Assembly (NCBI GenBank): GCA_024763015.1
Contig: JANTGO010000002.1
Span: 1 to 39,713 of the forward strand
Origin: Flavobacteriaceae bacterium
GTDB lineage: Bacteria > Bacteroidota > Bacteroidia > Flavobacteriales > Flavobacteriaceae
DNA length: 39,713 nucleotides
Direction of reading: 5' to 3'
The notes under the pieces were generated by a model that was not told where the DNA came from, ran no database searches, and saw only the letters and a list, made by a program, of their open reading frames with translations. This document shows positions 24,193-32,392 of the stretch, in pieces. Made by a program: the position numbers and the translations under genes. Numbering within the stretch: the first letter of the stretch is position 1; the number at the start of each line of letters is the position of its first letter.

Positions 24193-24675
24193 ATGGGAAA
24201 ATTACATTTAGACGAAGTCGATTTGCAAATATTGGATATGCTAATCGATAATGCAAGGACACCTTTTACGGAAATTGCTAAAAAATTGTTGATTTCTGCC
24301 GGTACCGTTCATGTAAGAGTTAGAAAATTGGAGGAGGCAGGTATTGTCAAAGGATCGACTTTGATACTTGACTATGATAAATTGGGCTATGCATTTATTG
24401 CATATGTAGGAATATATCTTTCAAAAACATCTCAAACCAGATTTGTTTTAAATAGATTAGAGGAAATTTCTTTTGTATCTGTAGCGCATATCACGACCGG
24501 AAAATTCAATATTTTCTGTAAAATACGCGCTAAAAACACGCAACAGGCCAAGGAAATCATCTTTAAAATAGATGATATCGATGGTATTATTCGAACAGAA
24601 ACAATGATTTCCTTAGAAGAAAGCATCAATGATAAAAAAAGATTAATGCACAAAATTTTTACTGAGATTTCATAA
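24193..24675 (+). CDS. Lrp/AsnC family transcriptional regulator
   Basis: A 160-residue regulator with an N-terminal winged HTH (LDEVDLQILDMLIDNARTPF, then FTEIAKKLLISAGTVHVRVRKLEEAGIVKG) and a C-terminal RAM ligand-binding domain (about 70-150). Lrp/AsnC proteins form octamers that sense amino acids or related metabolites. I chose the ATG at 24193 (MGKLHLDEVD) rather than the longer TTG reading from 24139 because the latter coincides with the promoter -33 box and adds residues foreign to the family. A terminator follows. No target can be named, though proline dehydrogenase lies close by. Confidence 0.93.
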   Translation: MGKLHLDEVDLQILDMLIDNARTPFTEIAKKLLISAGTVHVRVRKLEEAGIVKGSTLILDYDKLGYAFIAYVGIYLSKTSQTRFVLNRLEEISFVSVAHITTGKFNIFCKIRAKNTQQAKEIIFKIDDIDGIIRTETMISLEESINDKKRLMHKIFTEIS

Positions 24676-24702
24676 ATTATAGTAATATGATAACAATTTT
24701 TC

Positions 24703-24736
24703 AAAGCAGACTATTTTATGATAGTTTGCTTTTTTT
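24703..24736 (+). terminator. Rho-independent terminator after the Lrp/AsnC gene
   Basis: A stem of aaagcagactat with atagtttgcttt (one G-T wobble) and a 6-base loop is followed by a run of T. It lies between the convergent lrp-like and aroB genes. Confidence 0.85.
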
Positions 24737-24774
24737 AATTCAGTAACTTACCCGTGATAGAATTGGATTATACA

Positions 24775-25830
24775 TTATTTTTGCTGGCCATTATCAGATA
24801 AAGTATTATATGCTTTAAAACTCGCTATAATTATTTCTTTTGAAACGCTTTGGTCAAGGATAGGACTGCCTATATCTTTTAATAAAATAAACTGCGGAAT
24901 TCCATTCTTATTCTTTTTATCAAAGGTTAATAGTTTGAGGATATGAGAAATGTCTTTATCTGTAAATGGAATTAAAGGAAAATGTTTTTTAATGGACGTA
25001 TTAATATCTGTCACAGTTGTAAACTTCAAAAAACCTTTCTTGTTAGATATGTAAACTGACAAAATCATTCCTAAGGAAACAGCATGTCCGTGAGTAATGG
25101 GTGATTTTTTTACATAATTTAAATAACTTTCGATTGCATGTCCTAAAGTATGGCCAAAGTTTAAAACTTTTCGCAAACCTTTTTCATAAGGATCTTCGTT
25201 AATAATCTTATTTTTTATCTGCACAGAATTTTTTATTAATTGACTGAAAATAGTATCTTTATGGGCTAAATAATGTAGCATCTTTTGCCAATATTCTTTT
25301 CCGCTAATCAATCCGTGTTTTAGCATTTCAGCGATACCCGAATCGATTTGTCTTTGAGGTAAAGTAGTTAAAAAATCATCGTTAATGATGATTAATTCGG
25401 GTGAATTGATGGTGCCAATTTGATTTTTTCCTTCTAAAAAATTGATTCCGTTTTTACCGCCAATAGCTGCATCAACCATAGCGAGTAAAGTAGTAGGAAT
25501 ATGAATAAAATCAATACCTCTTTTAAATGTACTGGCAGCAAAACCACCTATATCCGTTATCACACCCCCGCCTAAGTTTAGCATCAATGTACTTCTATCA
25601 GCATCATTTACTATTAATTGCTTCCAAATGCTTTGCAAGGTATCAATTTGCTTATAGGATTCTCCGGGAGGAATATTGATGTTTACAAAATTATCAGGAA
25701 TATAAGGAAGTATTTTTGGCAAACATAGTTTTTGGGTATGATTGTCCGTTAATACAACTATTTTTGAAGGATTTGTATCTAAAATATAATTATGTAAAAC
25801 TTGTAATCCCTCTTGGTTATAATGATACAT
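24775..25830 (-). CDS. aroB: 3-dehydroquinate synthase
   Basis: The second enzyme of the shikimate pathway (351 residues, usual length), converting DAHP to 3-dehydroquinate with NAD and a divalent metal. Visible signatures: the NAD region LGGGVITDIGGFAASTFKRG, the substrate loop IPTTLLAMVDAAIGGKNGIN, and the metal ligands in EMLKHGLI, NFGHTLGHAIE and ITHGHAVSLGM. It is cytoplasmic and divergent from proline dehydrogenase, an arrangement I recognise from many Flavobacteriia. Confidence 0.96.
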   Translation of the reverse strand: MYHYNQEGLQVLHNYILDTNPSKIVVLTDNHTQKLCLPKILPYIPDNFVNINIPPGESYKQIDTLQSIWKQLIVNDADRSTLMLNLGGGVITDIGGFAASTFKRGIDFIHIPTTLLAMVDAAIGGKNGINFLEGKNQIGTINSPELIIINDDFLTTLPQRQIDSGIAEMLKHGLISGKEYWQKMLHYLAHKDTIFSQLIKNSVQIKNKIINEDPYEKGLRKVLNFGHTLGHAIESYLNYVKKSPITHGHAVSLGMILSVYISNKKGFLKFTTVTDINTSIKKHFPLIPFTDKDISHILKLLTFDKKNKNGIPQFILLKDIGSPILDQSVSKEIIIASFKAYNTLSDNGQQK

Positions 25831-25867
25831 ATGTTATTTTTAAAATTTGGGCTAAAAATACTAATAA

Positions 25868-25903
25868 TTGTCATATTTAGATCAACAAAACTTTTTATTT
25901 TTG
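25868..25903 (+). promoter_or_regulatory. Promoter candidate for proline dehydrogenase
   Basis: TTG (25868-25870) and TATTTTTG (25896-25903) flank a 25-base spacer, slightly long for the consensus. The -7 box is a full match and lies 16 bases before the ATG. Confidence 0.4.
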
Positions 25904-25919
25904 AAAAAAAACATTTAAA

Positions 25920-27095
25920 ATGATTAACAAAGATATATTTAACAATACCGAAGTGGCTTTTGCCATTAAATCTGATGCTGAATTGGAAAAGGCCTATTGG
26001 CTGTTTAAAATGATTAAAAGTGAATCATTGGTAAAATTGGGAACCGGAGTGACAAAATTTGCTTTAAAACACCATTTTCCGGTAGAAGCTTTGATAAGAA
26101 CTACGGTTTTTGACCATTTTTGTGGTGGGGTAAATGAGAAAGATTCTTTACCGGTTGTCGATAAACTTTATACCAAAGGTGTTTACGGCATTTTGGATTA
26201 TTCTGTCGAAGGCGCCGAAACCGATGAGAGTTTTGACAAAACTTTACAAAAAAATTTGGAGCTGATCTCATTTGCAAAGGATAGGGAGGAAATCCCGTTT
26301 GCCGTTTTTAAACCTACCGGAATGGGACGATTTGAAATTTATGAAAAGATTACTGCCAGAGAGGAATTAACAGACAAAGAACAAGCAGAATGGGATAGAA
26401 TTGTAGATCGATACGACCAATTAGCAAAAAAAGCAAAAGAATACGATGTACCTTTGATGATTGACGCAGAAGAAACATGGATGCAAAAAGCCGCCGATGA
26501 TTTGGTCGAAAAAATGATGGAGAAATATAATACGGAAAAACCGATTGTGTTTAATACACTTCAGTTATACAGAACGGATCGCTTACCGTATTTAAAAGAA
26601 CTACACAAACGTGCCAAAGCAAGAGGCTATAAAATCGGGATGAAGTTGGTGCGTGGCGCTTATATGGAAAAAGAGCGTCAACGTGCCGAATCGATGGGGT
26701 ATCCCAGCCCGATTTGTGCAACCAAAGCTTTAACAGATAAAAATTTTAATGACACACAAGCCTATATGATTGAAAATATTGAGGACATGTCCATTTATTC
26801 AGGCACCCATAATGAAGACAGCGCTTTGTATCTGACGCAATTAATCGACAAAAAGAAACTGCAAAAAAATGATAAACGCGTTTGGTTCGGACAATTATAT
26901 GGCATGAGCGATCATATCACTTTTAATTTGGCTAAAGAAGGTTACAACACTAGTAAATATATTCCTTTTGGACCTGTAAAAGATGTAATGCCTTACTTGA
27001 TTAGAAGAGCGGAAGAGAATACATCTGTTGCCGGGCAAACCAATAGGGAATTGGAGTTATTATCTGCCGAAAGAAAACGTAGAAAAGAACAATAA
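25920..27095 (+). CDS. Proline dehydrogenase
   Basis: A 391-residue monofunctional FAD-dependent proline dehydrogenase that oxidises proline to pyrroline-5-carboxylate and feeds electrons to the quinone pool. The TIM-barrel signatures are present: VPLMIDAEETWMQ, IVFNTLQLYRTDRLPYL, KLVRGAYMEKERQRA, SGTHNEDSALYLTQLI and the C-terminal YIPFGPVKDVMPYLIRRAEEN with the substrate-binding arginines. There is no fused P5C dehydrogenase domain, as usual in this phylum. It is divergent from aroB and convergent with the TtcA-like gene 8 bases away. Confidence 0.96.
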   Translation: MINKDIFNNTEVAFAIKSDAELEKAYWLFKMIKSESLVKLGTGVTKFALKHHFPVEALIRTTVFDHFCGGVNEKDSLPVVDKLYTKGVYGILDYSVEGAETDESFDKTLQKNLELISFAKDREEIPFAVFKPTGMGRFEIYEKITAREELTDKEQAEWDRIVDRYDQLAKKAKEYDVPLMIDAEETWMQKAADDLVEKMMEKYNTEKPIVFNTLQLYRTDRLPYLKELHKRAKARGYKIGMKLVRGAYMEKERQRAESMGYPSPICATKALTDKNFNDTQAYMIENIEDMSIYSGTHNEDSALYLTQLIDKKKLQKNDKRVWFGQLYGMSDHITFNLAKEGYNTSKYIPFGPVKDVMPYLIRRAEENTSVAGQTNRELELLSAERKRRKEQ

Positions 27096-27103
27096 ATGAA
27101 GGT

Positions 27104-27847
27104 TTAATGTTTGGGCGTTTTTACCGGTAAATGACGCAAATCAATATTTGTCATAGCTTTAAAAATATTTTTGGTGGCGTTGGGTGAAAGCGTATAAAGT
27201 TGATTGATAATCGTCTTTATTTTTTCTCGCTGATTATCCAATGCATATTTACAATCGTATGGAAGTGCTTGATAACCAATAAGATTTACATACCTTTGTA
27301 ATTCTTTATCAGTCGTGTATATCAAAGGTCTGATGATATCAAAAGCACCTTCAAACATTTGTAATTTGACCGGAAAACTACTCATCTCACCGTGTTGTAT
27401 CATGTTCATAAGTAAAGTTTCCACGGCATCATCTTTGTGATGCCCAAAAGCGACTTTTTGAAATTGGTGTTCGGCTGCAAATTGAAATAATAATTTTCGC
27501 CTATTCCAAGCACAGTAAAAACATGGTTTCTTTCTATCGGTAATGATTTTTGCATGATCTTCAATAAGATGGAATACGATGTTTCGATCTATACAAAACT
27601 TTTCGAGGTATTCTCCATCGGTATAGTAGGGGACGTCGGTTAGTTTGATATGAACAGCCACTAAATTATAAGCAATTTTAGATGATTTTTGACGATTTGA
27701 CAAGATGTCTAATAATGCCATTGAGTCTTTACCGCCTGAAATACCAACAACTATCGTATCATTAGGAGCGATTAAATCATAATCGGTAATGGCTTTGACC
27801 ACTTTGGTTCGAGTACGTTCTAAAAAATTTTTATCACCGCTATTCAT
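27104..27847 (-). CDS. ttcA: TtcA-like PP-loop ATPase (tRNA 2-thiolation family)
   Basis: A 247-residue cytoplasmic protein of the PP-loop family. The ATP loop is VGISGGKDSMALLD. A CxxC pair in KKPCFYCAWNRRKLLF and a later Cys in LPYDCKYALDN match the three Cys that hold the Fe-S cluster in TtcA, the enzyme that thiolates cytidine 32 in tRNA. It is shorter than E. coli TtcA and could be a related tRNA thiolase (TilS/TtcA/CTU1 branch) with another position specificity. It is monocistronic, convergent with proline dehydrogenase. Confidence 0.82.
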   Translation of the reverse strand: MNSGDKNFLERTRTKVVKAITDYDLIAPNDTIVVGISGGKDSMALLDILSNRQKSSKIAYNLVAVHIKLTDVPYYTDGEYLEKFCIDRNIVFHLIEDHAKIITDRKKPCFYCAWNRRKLLFQFAAEHQFQKVAFGHHKDDAVETLLMNMIQHGEMSSFPVKLQMFEGAFDIIRPLIYTTDKELQRYVNLIGYQALPYDCKYALDNQREKIKTIINQLYTLSPNATKNIFKAMTNIDLRHLPVKTPKH

Positions 27848-27980
27848 AAGTTTACATTTGTAACTATCTGGATGCTCGAATATATATCATTAGAGATATT
27901 TCACTATCACACTTAGCATCCACTACTGATTTTGCAATTTACTTGAAACACATAACTGAAATTATCTTAATAATTACTTA

Positions 27981-27996
27981 GTTTACAAACGTAAAC
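27981..27996. repeat. Short palindrome gtttac-aaac-gtaaac
   Basis: A perfect 6-bp inverted repeat with a 4-base spacer in the gap between the TtcA-like gene and the pRiA4b-ORF3-like gene. The arms are the same hexamer as in the XRE operator at 23869, but the spacing differs. A near-palindromic copy lies at about 27849-27863. Confidence 0.4.
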
Positions 27997-28045
27997 AATC
28001 AAAAATATTAAAAGATATTAAGATGATTTGAAAGACTTAATTTTA

Positions 28046-28546
28046 TTAGTTCCATTCCTCGTCATCGTAATAATCGCCAAAAGGATTCTCCTCGCCAAAA
28101 ATATCCTCTTCTTCATTCATATCAGAAAAATCAAGTTCCGGCGCATCTTCAGGACGAATACCTTGTGCATGAACTATTTGAGGATAATCAACACCGGCTT
28201 GTTCCATACCTGTTTCCATTAAACCAATAAGAAAACGCCACATACTCAGAAAATCATAGACATAGAGAAGATTGGGCCTTTCTTCTGATAAAACATCTTT
28301 TATTAAAGTGTTCGACATCAAATTATTTGAGAATTCTTTATCGTCTAAATTAAATAACGGAATTTCAAGCCCTTGGTTCAAATCTTCATCCGTTAAATAA
28401 AAAGATGCCATTTCATTACCTTCAAAATCAAAACTTTGAACAATCGTGTTGTGAAAATCTTCTAGACTGGCATCTCCGGATATTTCGATATCTCTAAAAA
28501 CATCTTCACCTTTGGTTTCTAAAAAAATTCTTAATTTGTATATCAT
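28046..28546 (-). CDS. pRiA4b ORF3-like / IS1096 TnpR-family protein
   Basis: A 166-residue acidic protein. The first 60 residues (IYKLRIFLETKGEDVFRDIE, then LEDFHNTIVQSFDFEGNEMASFY) belong to the plasmid pRiA4b ORF-3-like fold. The C terminus is a very acidic tail (DDEEWN at the end). Family members carry the label 'IS1096 element passenger TnpR' but there is no transposase here, and in Bacteroidota this gene is usually a chromosomal neighbour of cca. Function unknown. It is 10 bases downstream of cca and probably in the same operon. Confidence 0.85.
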   Translation of the reverse strand: MIYKLRIFLETKGEDVFRDIEISGDASLEDFHNTIVQSFDFEGNEMASFYLTDEDLNQGLEIPLFNLDDKEFSNNLMSNTLIKDVLSEERPNLLYVYDFLSMWRFLIGLMETGMEQAGVDYPQIVHAQGIRPEDAPELDFSDMNEEEDIFGEENPFGDYYDDEEWN

Positions 28547-28556
28547 CGATTATAAT

Positions 28557-29969
28557 TTAATTATTTAAAATTTTGTTTCCGATTGTAATCATATATTGCC
28601 TTGCCGCTTCATATTCATTTGGTATTTTTCCTTCTAAAATAGCTTCTTTGATAGCTTCTTTTATAAGCCCTACATTTTTTGAAGGGGGTAATTTAAAACT
28701 TTTCATAATTTCTTCCCCTGAAATCGGTGGTTGAAAGTTACGAATTTTATCGCGTTCTTCAATTTCTATAAGTTTTTTTCTAACGGTTTTTAAATTATTT
28801 CGAAATAATTGTAAACGTTTCTTGTTTTTTGTAGTAATATCCGCTTCACAAAGCATCATTAAATCATCGATATCATCTCCCGCTTCAAAAAGTAATCGTC
28901 GAACAGCTGAATCGGTTACATTTTCTTCGATTAGCGAAATAGGTCTCGAACTAAGTAAAACCATTTTTTTGACATAATCCATTTGTTGATTCAAGGGTAA
29001 TTTGAGTCGTTTAAAAATTTTACCGACCATTTTGCTACCCACAAATTCATGGCCGTGAAAAGACCAACCGTTTTTATCATGGCTGCGCTTGGTAACCGGT
29101 TTGCCTATGTCGTGTAACAAAGCTGCCCATCTCAACCATAAATTATTACTGTTAATAGATACATTATCAACCACTTCCAGTGTATGATAAAAGTTGTCTT
29201 TATGTGTTTTGCCTTCGTTTTCTTCTACACCTTGTAAGGCACATAATTCTGGAAAAAATTCATGCAAAAGTTTGGTTTCAAACAAAAGTCTTAAACCAAT
29301 TGATGGTTTATCATGTGACATTATTTTATTAAACTCATCGATTATTCTTTCTTTTGAGAGAATTTTTACTCTGCCTTTATTGCGTTTTATGGCAGCCAAT
29401 GTTTCCGGATGAATCATAAAACCCAGTTGTGATGCAAAGCGAATGGCTCTAATCATCCGGAGTGGATCATCTGAGAAAGTAATATCGGGATTTAATGGTG
29501 TTTTAATGATTTTATTCTTTAGATCTTCCAAGCCGTTAAAAGGATCGATAAGTTGTCCAAAGTCTTCTTTGTTTAGACTGATAGCCAATGCATTAATGCT
29601 AAAATCTCTTCGTTTTTGATCATCTTCCATCGTGCCGTTTTCAACAATGGGATTACGGCTATCGCGCTGGTAAGATTCTTTTCTGGCACCTACAAACTCT
29701 AGGATGGTGTCATCTAATTTGATCATTGCGGTGCCGTAGTTTTTGTAAACATTAATACTGTGTTTATTTGGCAGATTTTTGGCTACATTTTTTGCCAATT
29801 CAATACCGCTTCCCAAAACAACTATATCTATATCTTTGGCTTTGTGCTTGTTGAGTAAAAAATCGCGTACAAAACCACCTATTACATAAGTCTTATGAGT
29901 ACTTGCTTTTTGAATCGTTTCAAAAATTGGAAGGTTTACAGCTTCCGGATAAAACATTTCCTTTGTCAT
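28557..29969 (-). CDS. cca: CCA tRNA nucleotidyltransferase with HD domain
   Basis: A 470-residue enzyme that adds or repairs the 3' CCA end of tRNA. The nucleotidyltransferase head has YVIGGFVRDFLLNKHKAKDIDIVV with the catalytic Asp pair, then RRDFSINALAISL and DPLRMIRAIRFASQLGF (poly(A) polymerase/CCA family). An HD phosphohydrolase-type domain follows (LLHDIGKPVTKRSH, about residue 290), as in many Bacteroidota homologues. Its start overlaps the stop of the threonylcarbamoyl-AMP synthase gene by one base, so both tRNA-maturation genes are translated from one transcript. Confidence 0.95.
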   Translation of the reverse strand: MTKEMFYPEAVNLPIFETIQKASTHKTYVIGGFVRDFLLNKHKAKDIDIVVLGSGIELAKNVAKNLPNKHSINVYKNYGTAMIKLDDTILEFVGARKESYQRDSRNPIVENGTMEDDQKRRDFSINALAISLNKEDFGQLIDPFNGLEDLKNKIIKTPLNPDITFSDDPLRMIRAIRFASQLGFMIHPETLAAIKRNKGRVKILSKERIIDEFNKIMSHDKPSIGLRLLFETKLLHEFFPELCALQGVEENEGKTHKDNFYHTLEVVDNVSINSNNLWLRWAALLHDIGKPVTKRSHDKNGWSFHGHEFVGSKMVGKIFKRLKLPLNQQMDYVKKMVLLSSRPISLIEENVTDSAVRRLLFEAGDDIDDLMMLCEADITTKNKKRLQLFRNNLKTVRKKLIEIEERDKIRNFQPPISGEEIMKSFKLPPSKNVGLIKEAIKEAILEGKIPNEYEAARQYMITIGNKILNN

Positions 29970-30514
29970 TAATTCCTAATTATTTCGATACCGCATTCCT
30001 TGCTCCATTTAATAATTCTTGAGGCTTTATTGGTCGATGATTGTCTGTGCAAATTTACGACATAGTCCACGTTTTGCAAAATCTCTTCTGAAATTTCATC
30101 AAAGTTACTTGGAGCAGGTTCACCTGAAACATTCGCAGAGGTTGAGATTATTGGCGTTTGAATGTTTTTAATAAGATCTTTGGCAAATCCTTTTTTGACC
30201 ATTCTTATGGCAATGCTACCATCTTTGGCTAACAATTCTTTGGGTAAATTGATTGGATTGTCATAAATAATCGTAGTAGGTTCAATAGATTTTTCTAAGA
30301 TTTCCCATATTTCATGCGGAATTTCTTCCACATAATTCTGAAGCATTTTATATGAATCAACCAAAATCAGCATACTTTTTTCGGTTTTTCTTTTTTTTAT
30401 TTTGTAGATTTTTTCGATGACTTCTACTTGCGTAGCATCTCCTCCAATACCCCAAATAGTATCGGTAGGATAGAGGATAACCCCTTTGTTTTTTATAGTT
30501 TCAATAATGTTCAA
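29969..30514 (-). CDS. tsaC: L-threonylcarbamoyladenylate synthase (Sua5/YciO/YrdC family)
   Basis: Makes threonylcarbamoyl-AMP for the t6A37 modification of ANN-decoding tRNAs. The YrdC signatures are clear: GVILYPTDTIWGIGGDAT, KRKTEKSMLILV, SIAIRMVK and ISTSANVSGEPAPSNFDEI. The start is uncertain. The longest ORF begins at 30586 but would overlap the glycosyltransferase gene by 62 bases and add unrelated residues. I chose the TTG at 30514 (MNIIETIKNKGVILYPTD), which sits 10 bases after the glycosyltransferase stop; a rare start slightly upstream is also possible. It has only the YrdC domain, without the Sua5 C-terminal domain. Confidence 0.85.
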   Translation of the reverse strand: MNIIETIKNKGVILYPTDTIWGIGGDATQVEVIEKIYKIKKRKTEKSMLILVDSYKMLQNYVEEIPHEIWEILEKSIEPTTIIYDNPINLPKELLAKDGSIAIRMVKKGFAKDLIKNIQTPIISTSANVSGEPAPSNFDEISEEILQNVDYVVNLHRQSSTNKASRIIKWSKECGIEIIRN

Positions 30515-30524
30515 AACTTGAGAT

Positions 30525-32360
30525 TTACTTATTGTTTTTGTAGTGTTTCTTAAGTTTTTTATAACGCTCGCGCATACCGTAAGCATTGAGTTTTGCTATG
30601 GTATATCCTGTCGTGCCATCCAAGAAACCAAAGGTTATAAAGTAATGATACACAAATCGATATCTCGGTTTTATAAAACTATGGTAAATGTTAGGTTTTA
30701 CATTTTTTTGATAAAGTTCAAGTGCTTTAAGACTAGAATATGAATCAATTTTTTGTTTATAATCTTTATAACTATGGTACGTAAAATGCTGAAAATACGA
30801 TTTTAAAAAACCTGTTTTTTGTGTACATTTAACTTCTTCATGAACCAATTTTCCATTGTATTTGGCATATTTTCTATTGAATAATCTGATAACTTTATCA
30901 TTTTGCCAACCACTAAAACGTACCTTTTTTCCTAAAAAATAATTCTTTCTCGGAATCCAAAATGCCTTTTCATCTTTAACATTATAGAGTTTGTCTTCTA
31001 TCTCGAGTTTTAAATCATCAGTTAATCTTTCGTCTGCATCTAATACAAAAATCCAATCGTTTGAAGCTTGGTCAATGGCATAATTTTTTTGGCTCGAAAA
31101 ATTATCGAATGTACGCTGTAATACCTTTACATTTAATTTTTTTGCAATTTCTACAGTCTTGTCCGTGCTAAAAGAATCGATGACAATAATTTCATCAGCC
31201 CATTGAACCTGATCGATGGCATCTGCAATGTTTTTTTCCTCGTTAAAAGTTGGAATAATAGCGGTAACCTTTTCTTTATTGATATTAATTGGTTGGTTAT
31301 CAATGGGTAAATTTAAAGTTCTTTGATATACTTCAACGTATTGTTTGGTGGCAGCTTCCCAAGAAAACTGCTTTGACCATTCGATAATTTCGTGTTTTCT
31401 ATTATTTTGATAATAATCTGTCAGTCCGTTTTTTAGGACTTCTTGCATATGTTTTGCTTCAAAATTTTGAAAGTAATAGGCAGCATCGCCACCTACTTCG
31501 GGCAAACTGGTAGAAGTACTTAAAAAAACCGGTTTTCCAAGACGCATTGCTTCAATCGGCGGTAAACCAAAACCTTCTGAAATGGAAGGAAATAGAAAAG
31601 CTTCGGAATTTTTGGTGTACCAATACTTTTCTTGATCCGTAATAGGTCCGGGCAGATGTACCCTGTCTTTTACACCATATTTTTCGGCTTCTTTAAGGAT
31701 ATCTTCAACATAAGATTTCTCGGGATGAATACCTCCGATAACCAATTCAAAATCATTGTCAACCAAAAGGCGAGGTAAAACATGAAAATGTTTTTTGTAC
31801 AAAACAGTCCCAACCGTAAAAAGAAATTTGTTTTTGGGTTTGTATTTGGGACTGTCAAAATTGGGATATTCATTGACTTCCACACCATTGTAGATAACGT
31901 AAACTTTTTTGTTTTTTAAATCCAAATGTTTTTCAATATCCTCTTTTACAAAATTAGAAATAACGGTTATGGCATCGGCACGATCAATTTTTTCTTGTAC
32001 TGCATTGAGTAGTTTTGCTTTCTTGGCAGGGGATTTGTCCGTGTATAAGAAGTTTAAATCATGAATGGTATAGACAAACTTCATATGGTTTTGAGGCACA
32101 TATTTGGTATCTTGCCAAGTGGCATGCCATAATTTGTATTTTGGTGGTTTTATCAAATAAAACTTATCTAATTGCGAACGATTAATCTTTTTTAAAAATC
32201 CGGGGAATTTAACCTTTGGATAGGTAAAGAAGTGAAAATCAAACTTATCAGAGTGATATTTTTCCAAGTTTACCGCTAAATTCTTACAATAGAAATACAG
32301 CCCTGTAAAGGGATGTTTCATCCGTTCGACATCGACAATAATGCTAGGTTTTTTGCGCAA
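30525..32360 (-). CDS. Bifunctional glycosyltransferase: GT4 domain fused to GT2 domain
   Basis: A 611-residue fusion of two glycosyltransferases. Residues 1-355 are a GT-B fold of family 4, with the nucleotide-sugar motif FLFPSISEGFGLPPIEAMRLGKPV. Residues 370-611 are a GT-A fold of family 2: VTAIIPTFNEEKNIADAI, IIVIDSFSTDKTVEIA and the DXD-type FVLDADERL, followed by WQNDKVIRLFNRK, as in WaaE/KdtX-type LPS core glucosyltransferases. Cytoplasmic, probably acting on lipid-linked or LPS-core acceptors. It is the last of four glycosyltransferase genes on this strand and may add two consecutive sugars. I see no frameshift; the ORF is continuous through the junction. Confidence 0.92.
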   Translation of the reverse strand: MRKKPSIIVDVERMKHPFTGLYFYCKNLAVNLEKYHSDKFDFHFFTYPKVKFPGFLKKINRSQLDKFYLIKPPKYKLWHATWQDTKYVPQNHMKFVYTIHDLNFLYTDKSPAKKAKLLNAVQEKIDRADAITVISNFVKEDIEKHLDLKNKKVYVIYNGVEVNEYPNFDSPKYKPKNKFLFTVGTVLYKKHFHVLPRLLVDNDFELVIGGIHPEKSYVEDILKEAEKYGVKDRVHLPGPITDQEKYWYTKNSEAFLFPSISEGFGLPPIEAMRLGKPVFLSTSTSLPEVGGDAAYYFQNFEAKHMQEVLKNGLTDYYQNNRKHEIIEWSKQFSWEAATKQYVEVYQRTLNLPIDNQPININKEKVTAIIPTFNEEKNIADAIDQVQWADEIIVIDSFSTDKTVEIAKKLNVKVLQRTFDNFSSQKNYAIDQASNDWIFVLDADERLTDDLKLEIEDKLYNVKDEKAFWIPRKNYFLGKKVRFSGWQNDKVIRLFNRKYAKYNGKLVHEEVKCTQKTGFLKSYFQHFTYHSYKDYKQKIDSYSSLKALELYQKNVKPNIYHSFIKPRYRFVYHYFITFGFLDGTTGYTIAKLNAYGMRERYKKLKKHYKNNK

Positions 32361-32392
32361 AATAACTTAAATTTTAAAAAATCAAATATACA

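Noticed and set aside
28046-28546. Evidence for an IS1096-like mobile element
   Set aside because: Only the family label suggests it. No transposase, terminal inverted repeats or target duplication is visible, and the gene sits in a stable tRNA-maturation neighbourhood.
30515-30586. Start of the threonylcarbamoyl-AMP synthase at 30586
   Set aside because: It would overlap the glycosyltransferase gene by 62 bases in another frame and add residues unlike the YrdC N terminus.
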